Assembly: GCF_014698305.1 (NCBI RefSeq)
Contig: NZ_JACJST010000006.1
Coordinates: forward strand, 62,001 to 126,000
Direction of reading: 5' to 3'
DNA from: Anabaena lutea FACHB-196
Lineage (GTDB): Bacteria; Cyanobacteriota; Cyanobacteriia; Cyanobacteriales; Nostocaceae
DNA: 64,000 nt
Part shown: piece after piece, positions 42,905-52,084 of the stretch
Layout: each line of letters opens with the position of its first letter
Numbering within the stretch: position 1 is the first letter of the stretch
Notes under the pieces: model-generated
Databases searched by the model: none
Seen by the model: the letters and a program-made list of their open reading frames with translations, nothing else
What the model was told of the DNA's origin: nothing
Program-made: the position numbers and the translations under genes

Positions 42905-43602
42905 AAATTCACTTCCAAAATAGGGAGTTGCTAGGTCGGTTAGGTTATAAACTAATTATATAATCTATATTACACAAGACTTTTCAGCTTTTTGCCTGTT
43001 AAGAGTTCCCTGCAATAGACCATATATTCTAATTTTGCATTTTCCTGATGCAGATTGCCAGAATTGGTGGAACTTTTTGGATGTTATGGTGATCCTAATT
43101 TTTTGACACTACCACAACTTTAACTGCAATTGTTATAGCGATTCCCGCATTCGTGAGGTACTGTAAAAAAGATTTAACCGCAGATAAAAGAGGATAAACG
43201 CAGATGGACGCAGATAAATTAGTATATCAGCCCATTAGTAACGCAGTGAATTCAAAATTCAAACTAGTACAACACGGCGTAAGTTAAGCAACCATTAAAA
43301 ATACTGAAAAAGCCTGTTTAATCTACTTTTTTAATTTTTAATTGTTAATTTTTAATTCCGAGAAAGCGTTACTAGTGATGACTCCAGGCTGATTTTTTCA
43401 ATTCAAAAACTAGATTACACAAGCTTTTGAGTTGAATATGAGTGGGTAGTTACTTTGGCCACGCTGTACTAGGAAATGCTAATGGATAGATTTCCTAAAT
43501 TATTAATATTTTCAAAATGTGAATAAAGACACTTTCCAAAATTAAATATTTTTGTTTTAATGTACCAAACAAAAACTTTACGAAACTTTAAGGAAATTTA
43601 CT
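42905..43602. other. Intergenic, 698 bp, with MITE-like element
   Basis: Contains CGCAGATAAAAGAGGATAAACGCAG-type repeat near 43175, the 112-bp element at 43264-43375, and the leader of the TPR gene (AAGGAA site before a GTG start). No protein gene is seen. Confidence 0.6.
43264..43375 (+). mobile_element. 112-bp MITE-like element, copy A
   Basis: Begins CTAGTAC and ends with TTACTAG, an imperfect 7-bp terminal inverted repeat. It matches the reverse complement of 61229-61340 over its whole 112 bp with about four differences. It carries no open frame, so it is non-autonomous. Confidence 0.75.
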
Positions 43603-44283
43603 GTGTTCAAACCAACATCATTTTTAGTAACTTTTCTATTATTAGGATGTTTCATGACTACTAGTCCCTTGATAGCGCAAGCTGAGGTACTAGTGGCACA
43701 AGCCCGAAACCCACAGTTAAAGGAACTGTTAGAAGAAGGGAGGAGGCTAGTAGATACAGGGGATTATAATGGTGCGATCGCACTTTATCAGCAAGCTGCG
43801 AATATAGACCCCAGAAATGCCAAGATACATTCTGGAATTGGCTACTTATATGCCCAACAAGGGAATTTTCAATTGGCGTTAGCTGCTTATCGACGAGCGA
43901 TCGCTATTGACTCCAATAATAGTGATTTTTACTACGCTGTCGGTTATATCAAAGGTAACTTAGGAGACACCGCTGGAGCAAAAGAAGCTTATCGTCGTGC
44001 TATTCAGCTAAATCGTGGCAATCTTAATGCCTATTTAGGTTTGGGTGTAACTCAAGCCTCTCTAGGAGACTATGAATCAGCTAAGTGGGCTTATGAACAA
44101 GCACTTAATTTGAATAGGAACAATCCTCGCACTTATGAGTTGATGGGTTCAATGTTCAAACAGCGACGACAAACACAACAAGCCAGCAGCGTCCTACAAA
44201 AAGCCCGCGATTTATATCGACGTAGTAATGATCCAGATGGAGTAGACAGGGTAGAAGCAATACTGCGAGAAATAGGCGGTTAA
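43603..44283 (+). CDS. Secreted TPR repeat protein
   Basis: A 226-residue protein starting with GTG at 43603, preceded by AAGGAA. Residues 1-26 are a signal peptide (TFLLLGCFMTTSPLIAQAE) with possible cleavage after AQA. There follow about four to five tetratricopeptide repeats, each with the pattern of GDYNGAIALYQQAANIDPRN, spanning residues 37-215. Such repeats bind other proteins; the partner is unknown. It is probably periplasmic or lumenal. Single gene. An internal Cys in the hydrophobic stretch gives a weak lipobox-like site that does not fit well. Confidence 0.85.
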   Translation: MFKPTSFLVTFLLLGCFMTTSPLIAQAEVLVAQARNPQLKELLEEGRRLVDTGDYNGAIALYQQAANIDPRNAKIHSGIGYLYAQQGNFQLALAAYRRAIAIDSNNSDFYYAVGYIKGNLGDTAGAKEAYRRAIQLNRGNLNAYLGLGVTQASLGDYESAKWAYEQALNLNRNNPRTYELMGSMFKQRRQTQQASSVLQKARDLYRRSNDPDGVDRVEAILREIGG

Positions 44284-44379
44284 TTAATTAAGCTTTGGTG
44301 TGTAGGAGTTTTAGGGTATGGGGTATAGGGAAAGAAGAAAAAAACTTACTTCTTGCTACTGACAAATGACAAATGACTA

Positions 44380-46050
44380 CTAACTACTAACTACTCTAGC
44401 AATAGGCATTCGCCAACCAGTACCAAAGGCGCGGTCAGTGATTTTCAGTCCGGGAGGTGCTTGTCGCCGCTTAAATTCAGCCCGCGCTACCATTTGCAAT
44501 ACTCGATTGACAATTACTGAGTCATGACCGGCTGCAACTATCTGTGCTGCTGATTGGTGGTTATGAATCAGACGTTCTAAGATATCATCCAAGATTTCAT
44601 AAGCTGGTAAGGAATCTTGGTCAACTTGACCTGGTTTAAGTTCTGCACTGGGTGCTTTGGTGAGAATATTTTGGGGAATAATTTCTGTCTGGTTATGAGA
44701 ATTTAACCAATGACAAAGAGAATACACACGAGTTTTAGGGACATCTGCAATCACTGCTAAACCGCCATTCATATCACCGTAAAGGGTGCAGTAACCAACA
44801 GCCATTTCTGACTTATTACCAGTAGATAAGAGGAGATGACCAAATTTATTAGCGATCGCCATTAATAAATTACCACGAATTCGAGATTGAATGTTTTCTT
44901 CAGCAATACCAAACTCAGTTCCTGCAAATAAATCAGCCAACGTGTGATCAAACCCCTGCATTAATTCGCCAATCGGTAGAATATGAGTTTTAATTCCCAA
45001 ATTCTCTCCTAAAGCCAAAGCATCACTAAGAGAATGTTGGGAACTATAAGGAGAAGGCATCAAAACACCAAAGACATTTTCCTTACCCACTGCCGCAGTG
45101 GCAATTGCCGCTACTAATGCCGAATCAACCCCGCCACTTAAACCCAAAACTACTTTAGAAAAATGACATTTCTGGATATAGTCTTTCACACCCAGAACTA
45201 AAGCCTGCCAAATTTCCTCATCTTCAGATTCATAAACAGATGAAATCGAACCTAACTGTAAATCGCGTTTTGTTCCATTAAATTCAACAACTAATAAATC
45301 AGATTCAAAACCCCTAGCGCGACAGATAATTTCACCTTGACAATTTAAAGCAAAACTGCGCCCGTCAAAAATTAAATCATCATTTCCACCAACTTGATTA
45401 GTATAAATTACTGGGTGTTTAAAATTTACTGCACTATGTTGCAGCATCGCTTCTCGTAACTTTTGCTTACCTACAGTGTAGGGTGATGCTGATAAATTTA
45501 CAATTAAATCTACACCTAAATTTGATAAATCAGCAATGGGATTAACTGCATAACTACGTTTACCCCAAAAATCCTCATTATTCCACAAATCTTCGCAAAT
45601 AGTTACGCCAATATTTATATTATCTAAAGTGAAATAATTAGCTTGTAACCCAGGTTGAAAATAACGGTTTTCATCAAATACATCATAAGTCGGTAAAAGT
45701 CGTTTGTGAAAATATTGTTTAACTTTCCCTGCTTCTAATAAAGCAATGCTATTAAATAAATTTTTCCCTCCTGTAATATGTGCCTCTGTATTTTTAACAA
45801 CAGTTCCTACTAACACAGCTAAATTAGCAGGTAAATCCTGAGCTAATTGTTGTAATGTGATATCCATTGCCTCTATAAAACTAGGATTTAGTAATAAATC
45901 CCTAGGTGGATAACCACATAAAGAAAGTTCTGGTGTTAATAATAAACGGACATTTTCTGATGCTGCTTTTTGCGCCGATTCCAGAATTTTTTGGGAGTTA
46001 CCGAGTAAGTCACCAATGATAGGATTAAGTTGAGCGATAGCGATTTTCAT
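44380..46050 (-). CDS. nadE: Glutamine-dependent NAD+ synthase
   Basis: A 556-residue two-domain enzyme, last step of NAD synthesis (deamido-NAD + Gln + ATP). The N-terminal nitrilase-like glutaminase has Glu in LTPELSLCGYPPRDL, Lys in YFHKRLLPTYDVF and nucleophile Cys in VTICEDLW. The C-terminal ATP pyrophosphatase domain starts with the P-loop GLSGGVDSALVAAIA and includes STGNKSEMAVGY. The length is normal for the bacterial two-domain form. It lies 173 bp downstream of nrtR on the same strand, so the NAD genes are clustered, but the gap allows its own promoter. Confidence 0.93.
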   Translation of the reverse strand: MKIAIAQLNPIIGDLLGNSQKILESAQKAASENVRLLLTPELSLCGYPPRDLLLNPSFIEAMDITLQQLAQDLPANLAVLVGTVVKNTEAHITGGKNLFNSIALLEAGKVKQYFHKRLLPTYDVFDENRYFQPGLQANYFTLDNINIGVTICEDLWNNEDFWGKRSYAVNPIADLSNLGVDLIVNLSASPYTVGKQKLREAMLQHSAVNFKHPVIYTNQVGGNDDLIFDGRSFALNCQGEIICRARGFESDLLVVEFNGTKRDLQLGSISSVYESEDEEIWQALVLGVKDYIQKCHFSKVVLGLSGGVDSALVAAIATAAVGKENVFGVLMPSPYSSQHSLSDALALGENLGIKTHILPIGELMQGFDHTLADLFAGTEFGIAEENIQSRIRGNLLMAIANKFGHLLLSTGNKSEMAVGYCTLYGDMNGGLAVIADVPKTRVYSLCHWLNSHNQTEIIPQNILTKAPSAELKPGQVDQDSLPAYEILDDILERLIHNHQSAAQIVAAGHDSVIVNRVLQMVARAEFKRRQAPPGLKITDRAFGTGWRMPIARVVSS

Positions 46051-46223
46051 ATTAGTAATGTGTAATTAAATTATTAAAAATTATTACTCCCTTTCTTTCT
46101 TCCTTCATCTTTCCTTCTTCCTATCCCTACGGGACACTACGTGAACGCTTCGCACCTTCGTGGTTCATTTAATCCGTATTTTTATAGTAAAAAGAGAGTA
46201 TCTTAACTTTCCCCCAATCTAAA

Positions 46224-46970
46224 TTAAATAAACACCAAAGGCTTATCCTTAAAAGGTGCAAAAGCCGCAGCATTAAATTTATACAAACTAGCGGGACGAC
46301 CAGCACCTCGTGATACTTTAATGCCGGTATCGCATAAAAAACCCAACTTGAGTAAACGCGCTCTAAAATTAGAATAATCAGAGAAATGTTCCCCTAAAAC
46401 AGTTGTGTATAACTGATATAAATCATTCAAAGTAAATGTTTCTGGTAATACATCAAAAGCTACAGGACTATATTCTAATTTGTTTTTTAGTCGTCTGTGT
46501 CCATAAGTAATAATTTCATTATGGTCAAATGCTAATTTAGGTAGTTGCTTGACAGGATACCAAGCAATACCAGCAACTTTATCAGCGATTAATTCTGCTT
46601 CTTCAAATCGGACTAAAGCAAAGTAACTAACTGATAAATAACGCACACCATAACTATGAATATTTTCCCTGGGGTCACGATTTGGTCCACCAAAAGTATA
46701 AAGTTGTTCTAGATAGAGATTATGGACTTTAATTTTTTCTGCCATAATGCGATAAGCTGCATCTTCTAAAGATTCTCCTTGACGCACCAAAGTACCAGGA
46801 AGACTCCAAGAATTTAAAAATGGTTCTTGCTGTCGCATTACTAACAGCACTAATAGCCGATTTTGGGCAGTATCTACAGAAAAAATTACATTATCTACAC
46901 CAACTTTGAAATCAGCCAAAGGTTGTTGATTTGTCGGATTGAAAATCTTTTTATGGTGGCGTTCTGGCAT
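46224..46970 (-). CDS. nrtR: NrtR-type Nudix-related transcriptional regulator of NAD metabolism
   Basis: A 248-residue protein with a Nudix-like domain (about residues 20-150) and a C-terminal winged helix (FTLNDLYQLYTTVLGEHFSD through RPASLYKFN). The Nudix box is degenerate: LPGTLVRQGESLEDAAYRIM followed by AEKIKV, where the REUxEExGU core is replaced by RIMAEKIK. This implies ligand sensing (ADP-ribose) without hydrolysis, as in NrtR repressors. It is exactly abutted by nadD (next base) and clustered with pncB and nadE, the classical NrtR regulon. A 23-bp palindrome upstream of pncB is the likely operator. Confidence 0.87.
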   Translation of the reverse strand: MPERHHKKIFNPTNQQPLADFKVGVDNVIFSVDTAQNRLLVLLVMRQQEPFLNSWSLPGTLVRQGESLEDAAYRIMAEKIKVHNLYLEQLYTFGGPNRDPRENIHSYGVRYLSVSYFALVRFEEAELIADKVAGIAWYPVKQLPKLAFDHNEIITYGHRRLKNKLEYSPVAFDVLPETFTLNDLYQLYTTVLGEHFSDYSNFRARLLKLGFLCDTGIKVSRGAGRPASLYKFNAAAFAPFKDKPLVFI

Positions 46971-47552
46971 TTAAACGTACAAATGCTGTTGATGGATATA
47001 AGCAACGACATGGGGTGTCAGGGTTTCGGGATCTTTTTGTTCACGAAAAGCCGTGGAGGAGACATCTAAACCGGTTAAACTAGCGATCGCAATTTTTCCT
47101 CCTAGCTGTTTGACTCCTTCTAAACTAGGATAATCTATTACATAACCTGGTCGGGGAATCACCAATAGCTGCACTTGTTTTAACAAATCTTTGACATTAT
47201 ACCAGCGTGGTAATTGATGCAATAAATCTGAACCAATTACCAAAGTATATTCGGCATCATCACCCCAATATACTTTAGCTTTTTCTAAAGTTTCCAGTGT
47301 TCTCCAACTACTTAAATCTTGTTCTAAAGTAATATTTTGTTTTGGGGCATCTATATCTGTAATTAGGAGTTGTAACATTGCTGCCCGATGAGGTAAAGGT
47401 GTTTGTTGAGACTTAAAAGGATTATCCGCAGCCCAAACTGCCACCCAATCATAACCCTCAGACAACCATTTGAGAATTTTCTGATGTCCAGCAGTTGGTG
47501 GATCTGCACTTGTACCAAATAAAGCAATTCTCTTCATTTTATTTTGCGCCAT
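46971..47552 (-). CDS. nadD: Nicotinate-nucleotide adenylyltransferase
   Basis: A 193-residue nucleotidyltransferase forming deamido-NAD from nicotinate mononucleotide and ATP. The nucleotide-binding motif GTSADPPTAGHQKIL (the usual GxFxPxHxGH variant) is at residues 13-27, and the C-terminal SSTAFREQKD matches the ISSTxIR motif. It overlaps the pncB end by 14 bp and ends one base before nrtR begins, so the three are cotranscribed and probably translationally coupled. Confidence 0.9.
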   Translation of the reverse strand: MAQNKMKRIALFGTSADPPTAGHQKILKWLSEGYDWVAVWAADNPFKSQQTPLPHRAAMLQLLITDIDAPKQNITLEQDLSSWRTLETLEKAKVYWGDDAEYTLVIGSDLLHQLPRWYNVKDLLKQVQLLVIPRPGYVIDYPSLEGVKQLGGKIAIASLTGLDVSSTAFREQKDPETLTPHVVAYIHQQHLYV

Positions 47553-48948
47553 TTACTTTATTTGCTGTTTGTTTTTTCGTCTCTTCCGCTAACTTCTGCA
47601 AAGCATCAGAAATCTCCACTTTCACAGAAATAGAATTTTCTAATCTTCGTGTTTCTTCTGGTAAACTTGCTACAGAAGCCGCCGTCCGTTGACGAATTAT
47701 GGCTAAACTTTCATCTGGTTGTAATTGTTTACCTTCTTTCATTACTAACTTTAATACAGGTTGTTCTGTAACTGAACTTTCAGCAACTAATCCCAATCTA
47801 TCAGCTTGTAACTTACTTCCTGTAAATGAGCGAAAAATTTGCTTTTTCCCTGGATAAGTAAATTTACCACTAGACTCTTTCATCACTGGAATACCATCAA
47901 TATCTACAAGTTTATAAACTCCATTCACTGGTGTACCTGTAACTAGTTTGGTTCCTATTCCATAACTATCAATTTCCGCCCCTTTGGCTTTTAGTTTGGC
48001 AATTTCCCATTCATCTAAGTCACCACTAGCGAAGATTGACACATTTGGTAAGAGCGATCGCACTTTTTTTGATAAAGTTACTAAATCCCCAGAATCTAAC
48101 CTCACCCCGCTTAATGTCATTTCCCCAGATTTAACCTTTTCCGCTAATCTTTGAGCCGCCGCAACCGTATCATATGTATCAATTAACAAAGGCGCACCAG
48201 GAAAATATTGATGAAATGCAGTAAAAGCCTGTTCTTCACTCCCTTCTAAAGCTGACAAAGCCATAACTAAAGCGTGTGCCATCGTACCACTTGGTTTTTC
48301 ACCTAGCTGTAGCGCTGCTAACACATTGGAGGTGGAATCTAACCCCCCTGCTAAAGCTGCCCTCGCTGCCCATAAAGAAGCTTGGGGACTAAAAGCTCTT
48401 CTTGTACCAAATTCTAAAAGTGTTGCTTTTTCTCCAGCAATATCACGCAATCTTGCTGCCCTAGTAGCAATCAAAGTTTGATAATTGAGAGTATTTAATA
48501 AATACGTTTCTACTAACTGTGCTTGCCAAAGTGGTGCTTCTACTCGTAATAATGGTTCATTAGCAAATATTGCTGTTCCTTCTGGTACTGCCCACACATC
48601 TCCAGTAAAAGCGCCCTCTGTTAATAATGACCAAAAACGCTCAGGTGTATGAGTAAAAATTCCCGTAGCTTGCAAAGCCGCAATTTGCGCGGAATTAAAG
48701 CGGAATTTAGCCAAATATACCAAAGCTTGCGCCAACCCCATAGCAATTAAATAGCCAAAACCTTCAGGTAAGCGCCTGACAAACAATTCAAAGCTGGCTC
48801 GTTTTTGTTCTATACCTTCACCTGTGTAACAAGCTGCCATTGTTAGCTGGTAAAGGTCAGTCAGTAAGCTGTAATCCTCTACACTGAGATTTAGTTCTGG
48901 ATGATAGTAGCTTTTCTGTACATAGTCCACGTTGGGAAAGGTTGTCAT
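47539..48948 (-). CDS. pncB: Nicotinate phosphoribosyltransferase
   Basis: A 469-residue enzyme converting nicotinate and PRPP to nicotinate mononucleotide in the Preiss-Handler salvage route. Recognised by LLTDLYQLTMAACYTGEGI near the start, EFGTRRAFSPQASLWAARAA with the catalytic region, IDTYDT, GVRLDSGDLVTLSKKVR and FASGDLDEWEI. First gene of the pncB-nadD-nrtR run. The ATG at 48948 is 32 bp downstream of a perfect palindrome that is a candidate NrtR site. The last 40 residues are Lys/Glu-rich and helical. Confidence 0.93.
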   Translation of the reverse strand: MTTFPNVDYVQKSYYHPELNLSVEDYSLLTDLYQLTMAACYTGEGIEQKRASFELFVRRLPEGFGYLIAMGLAQALVYLAKFRFNSAQIAALQATGIFTHTPERFWSLLTEGAFTGDVWAVPEGTAIFANEPLLRVEAPLWQAQLVETYLLNTLNYQTLIATRAARLRDIAGEKATLLEFGTRRAFSPQASLWAARAALAGGLDSTSNVLAALQLGEKPSGTMAHALVMALSALEGSEEQAFTAFHQYFPGAPLLIDTYDTVAAAQRLAEKVKSGEMTLSGVRLDSGDLVTLSKKVRSLLPNVSIFASGDLDEWEIAKLKAKGAEIDSYGIGTKLVTGTPVNGVYKLVDIDGIPVMKESSGKFTYPGKKQIFRSFTGSKLQADRLGLVAESSVTEQPVLKLVMKEGKQLQPDESLAIIRQRTAASVASLPEETRRLENSISVKVEISDALQKLAEETKKQTANKVNGAK

Positions 48949-49421
48949 GAGAGAGCGTCCTACAAAGAGTGCTTCTTTTTATTATGGTAGAACTTACCAT
49001 AATTAATGTCAAGCCTTGGTGTAATTAATAGTCAAAAATGCCATGAAGACCTATGTCTACAGGACACTAATCTGTAACTAGCTATTAATTTACATTTCTT
49101 AATAGTGATTAAAAATAATTTAACTGCGTATTCTTTGACAAGACATCCGTAGGGTGTCTATATCTGCGGTTAGCACTATTACGGATTACGAATTATTTTT
49201 TATCCGATAAATATAGGCAACAGACAGTTCTAGAAATTGTTCCACTTTTTGTTCAAAGGGAGTATGTTGACTTCTCTATAAAATAAAATAAAGTATTGCA
49301 AAGACATCTAAAAAAACATTGCGGATATTATCAATATATTGCAAATATGAGCAGTTGGAAAATAACGGAACTACAGTATAGACATCGCCACTCAAGCGAA
49401 TAAAAAAGGGGTTTCAATATT
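48949..49421. other. Divergent intergenic region, 473 bp
   Basis: Between pncB and a 50-residue protein gene on the other strand. Carries the 23-bp palindrome at 48981-49003, a repeat-like GCACTATTACGGATTACGAATTA near 49175, and AT-rich promoter sequence before 49422. Confidence 0.6.
48981..49003. promoter_or_regulatory. Candidate NrtR operator: 23-bp perfect palindrome
   Basis: ATTATGGTA (48981-48989), spacer GAACT, TACCATAAT (48995-49003): 9-bp perfect arms with a 5-base spacer, 32 bp before the pncB ATG. Site symmetry and position are as expected for a regulator that sits in the same operon (nrtR). No second copy was seen before nadE. Confidence 0.68.
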
Positions 49422-49574
49422 ATGGCTATCTTCAAAATTCTGGCTAGTATAACTCAGTTTATTTCTGAAGCGGTAATTCGGATTTTTGGACCTAATGATG
49501 ATGCCTATCCTATAATTGGTTTTCAACCTTTTACGGGTGATCCTTACAAGAGAGGTAGGGCAGAGTCTTGGTAG
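49422..49574 (+). CDS. Small conserved-type protein, 50 residues
   Basis: A short gene below the usual size limit. It begins MAIFKILASITQFISEAVIR, an amphipathic or hydrophobic helix, then IFGPNDDAYPIIGFQPF and a polar, basic end with GDPYKRGRAESW. An AAGGGG site precedes the ATG and a strong rho-independent terminator follows 45 bp after the stop, so it is a single-gene transcription unit. The composition, clean start and terminator argue for a real gene. No known family is assigned. Confidence 0.72.
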   Translation: MAIFKILASITQFISEAVIRIFGPNDDAYPIIGFQPFTGDPYKRGRAESW

Positions 49575-49618
49575 ATATTTACTTAGCAATAATTAACATT
49601 TTTAGAAGTGATAAAAAT

Positions 49619-49649
49619 AAAGGCGTGAGGACAACTTTCACGCCTTTTT
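49619..49649 (+). terminator. Strong rho-independent terminator
   Basis: AAAGGCGTGA (49619-49628) pairs with TCACGCCTTT (49638-49647), a perfect 10-bp stem, continuing into T. It ends the transcript of the 50-residue gene. Confidence 0.88.
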
Positions 49650-49705
49650 GCTGTTAAAGATAATTGGTTTAGTTGGGTTTATTCCCATTATTCATTAGCT
49701 ATTAC

Positions 49706-51151
49706 CTAATTACCAGTCTCAAAAAGAGCTTTGTTTTGCAACCAATCTTTACCCACCTGAATACTAATATCTGAGCCGATATTACCAGTACTTTCTACCC
49801 GCACTTCTCCAAATCCCAAGATATTACGAATTGATTCAGCGCTGTCGCTGTCTCCTTGTTGGGCAATAATGTGAGTAGTTTCTAGAGGTTCACCCCAGGA
49901 TTTAGAGATAAAGACGTTGCGATATCCGGCTTTTTCCAACGCTGCAATTAAGGGACGAATCTGAGAGCGATTCCTAGGTCGCGCTTCGCTATCGCCATCA
50001 GTACTATCCTGAATTGCTACACGCAAACTAGCAGGATCAGTGATTTGTGATTCAAGTGATGACGATTCTAAACCAAAATTCTGAATCATTACTTTCCTGA
50101 TCGCTCGTTTCTGTGGTATCCAATAACTGGCATCATACTCACCATTCTCACTAAAACGACCAGGCAACATTAACATTTGCATATTAGAGCGATTAGTTCG
50201 TGAACCAAAACCGACTAATGCCACTAATTCTTCAACTGTTAAGTTAGTGTCAATATTATCTTTAACAGTATTAAGAATTTCAGGTAATCGAGTGAGTGTC
50301 GTTGGGTTAAGACTCTGTTCAATTAAAGCACGTAATACCATTTGCTGGCGCTGAATCCGGCCAATATCGCCCAGTTCATCATGACGAAAGCGAAGTAATT
50401 GTAATGCTTGATCGCCTTGGAGATGCTGTTTACCTGCCTTTAAATTAATATATAAATGTTGGGAATCATCCTTATATTTCATATCTTTGGGAACGTAGAC
50501 ACTCACCCCACCCAACGCATCAATTAGCTTACCAACTCCCAAAACATTAATGCGGACATAACGATCAATCCCCACTCCACCCAGGAGATTACTTGCAGTT
50601 TTAGCAGTTAAAGCAGGACCTCCATCCACATTAGCGGCGTTAATTTTTTTCACTCCATGCCCTTCTATTTCTGTCCGGGTATCTCTGGGAATGGAAAGCA
50701 TGACGATTTTTTTGGTCTCTGGATCAAATTTGATCAACAGCATGACATCAGCAAGACCGTCAAAGGAATTGACTTGGGGTAAATAACTGAGTGCTTTGCT
50801 ATCAGATGGGGGATTCTGCACATCTGGGGGCAGTACACTCATACCCATAACTAAGATATTCACAGGGCGAGTTAATTGAGAAAATTGGAATCCATTACCA
50901 GAAATGCGATCGCCATCAAATACTGCCGCCTCCTTTGCAGTCAACTGGGCTTGCTGCAAAGGCGTACTGTCCCAAGAAACTGCTAACAATGCCCCCGCCA
51001 TTCCTGACACCATGGCAATCCCGCTCATCCCCACCGCAAACCATAGCCAACGCCCAGATTTTGACTTACGAAAGTTTTTGCCCCTGGATTTGGTTTTCGC
51101 TGATTTGTTATTTTCTGCTGATGTTCTTTGACTAGTCACAAACTTCCTCAC
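49706..51151 (-). CDS. LytR-CpsA-Psr (LCP) family protein
   Basis: A 481-residue membrane-anchored protein. A basic N-terminus (about 30 residues) is followed by one transmembrane helix (WLWFAVGMSGIAMVSGMAGA). The LCP catalytic domain covers about residues 95-330: NILVMGMSVLPPD, DVMLLIKFDPETKKIVMLSI, PRDTRTEIEGHGVKKINAAN and LLRFRHDELGDIGRIQRQQ with the Arg residues that bind pyrophosphate. A C-terminal LytR_C domain follows (GYRNVFISKSWGEP). LCP enzymes transfer undecaprenyl-linked polymers to the cell wall. The start is GTG at 51151; a GTG four codons later, preceded by GAGGAAG, is an alternative. Single gene. Confidence 0.88.
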   Translation of the reverse strand: MRKFVTSQRTSAENNKSAKTKSRGKNFRKSKSGRWLWFAVGMSGIAMVSGMAGALLAVSWDSTPLQQAQLTAKEAAVFDGDRISGNGFQFSQLTRPVNILVMGMSVLPPDVQNPPSDSKALSYLPQVNSFDGLADVMLLIKFDPETKKIVMLSIPRDTRTEIEGHGVKKINAANVDGGPALTAKTASNLLGGVGIDRYVRINVLGVGKLIDALGGVSVYVPKDMKYKDDSQHLYINLKAGKQHLQGDQALQLLRFRHDELGDIGRIQRQQMVLRALIEQSLNPTTLTRLPEILNTVKDNIDTNLTVEELVALVGFGSRTNRSNMQMLMLPGRFSENGEYDASYWIPQKRAIRKVMIQNFGLESSSLESQITDPASLRVAIQDSTDGDSEARPRNRSQIRPLIAALEKAGYRNVFISKSWGEPLETTHIIAQQGDSDSAESIRNILGFGEVRVESTGNIGSDISIQVGKDWLQNKALFETGN

Positions 51152-51433
51152 ACTGACTGAATAAAATACCCTAAATGTGCAGACTCTATATAATATGTGG
51201 ACAAATCAAACCATAATAGCTAACTCAGAATTCACCATGTTGACTTTTTTGCGAGGGTAGAAACTACAAGACCTATAGCGGTCTTTCTGGATATTTGTTG
51301 CTAATCCGGAGATGTTTATTGAAGTATGGCAATAATAAACCACATTTGACCAAAGCTGGTGGCAGATTAACTGTAAAGTCGTGTATCTTGAGTAAAAATC
51401 ATCACAAGCTTCTCAACTAATCAAAATTAAAAT

Positions 51434-51820
51434 TTAGTACTTACGTAGCATTCGTTCGGCTAAATTGCTAAATCCTGGTAATCTGTAAGACTTCCCTTGG
51501 ATGAGACGAAAAATTAACCAAACACTCACTAAAAAGTAACCAGATGTAAAAAAGCTGTTAAGGATTAATAACCGCAGTGTAAAAAAATCTGAAGTTGCTG
51601 CCCCAGTCATTAAAAATAAGTACCCTAACATCCATGTAAAACTTAAAGTAATGGACAGGCGGCTCACTGCCAGTTGTTCCCTGCTACCCTGGCGACGATA
51701 GAGAGTCCATAGAGAGGGAAAAAAGCCGAGAACTGGAATCAAATATAAAAACAGCAGCCTTTTAGAGGTGGCCGTGTCTTCAGAATTTGAGTAATTTTCA
51801 ATTGGTGGTAGATTGTCCAT
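51434..51820 (-). CDS. Small membrane protein of unknown function, 128 residues
   Basis: No family assigned. A polar start of about 20 residues (MDNLPPIENYSNSEDTATSK) precedes a hydrophobic segment (LLFLYLIPVLGFFPSLWTLY), a basic loop (RRQGSREQLAVSRLS) and two further helices, giving three to four membrane spans with a basic cytoplasmic end (AERMLRKY). Related small membrane proteins are common in cyanobacteria. It lies next to the LCP gene on the same strand but with a 282-bp gap. Confidence 0.7.
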   Translation of the reverse strand: MDNLPPIENYSNSEDTATSKRLLFLYLIPVLGFFPSLWTLYRRQGSREQLAVSRLSITLSFTWMLGYLFLMTGAATSDFFTLRLLILNSFFTSGYFLVSVWLIFRLIQGKSYRLPGFSNLAERMLRKY

Positions 51821-52084
51821 AGTGGTTAGTCTAATCTTAAAGAAGGAAAGGAGCAGTCCAGAATGCCTTTGGGTTTGGGTTTTAACCCCTTGTTTGGGTT
51901 TTTTACCATAACGTTAGATGGTCAAAGAGTCCAGAAAATTCCCTGAGGATAACTTCCACGAAGTAGCACTCCTGAATTTCTGTACTATCTAGATAAACTA
52001 GGGAAATGAATCACATTCATATAGTTAGAGATAATAGTCTGTAAAGAAGAATTCAACTTAGTTCTATCCCGCAATCAGCTGAAA

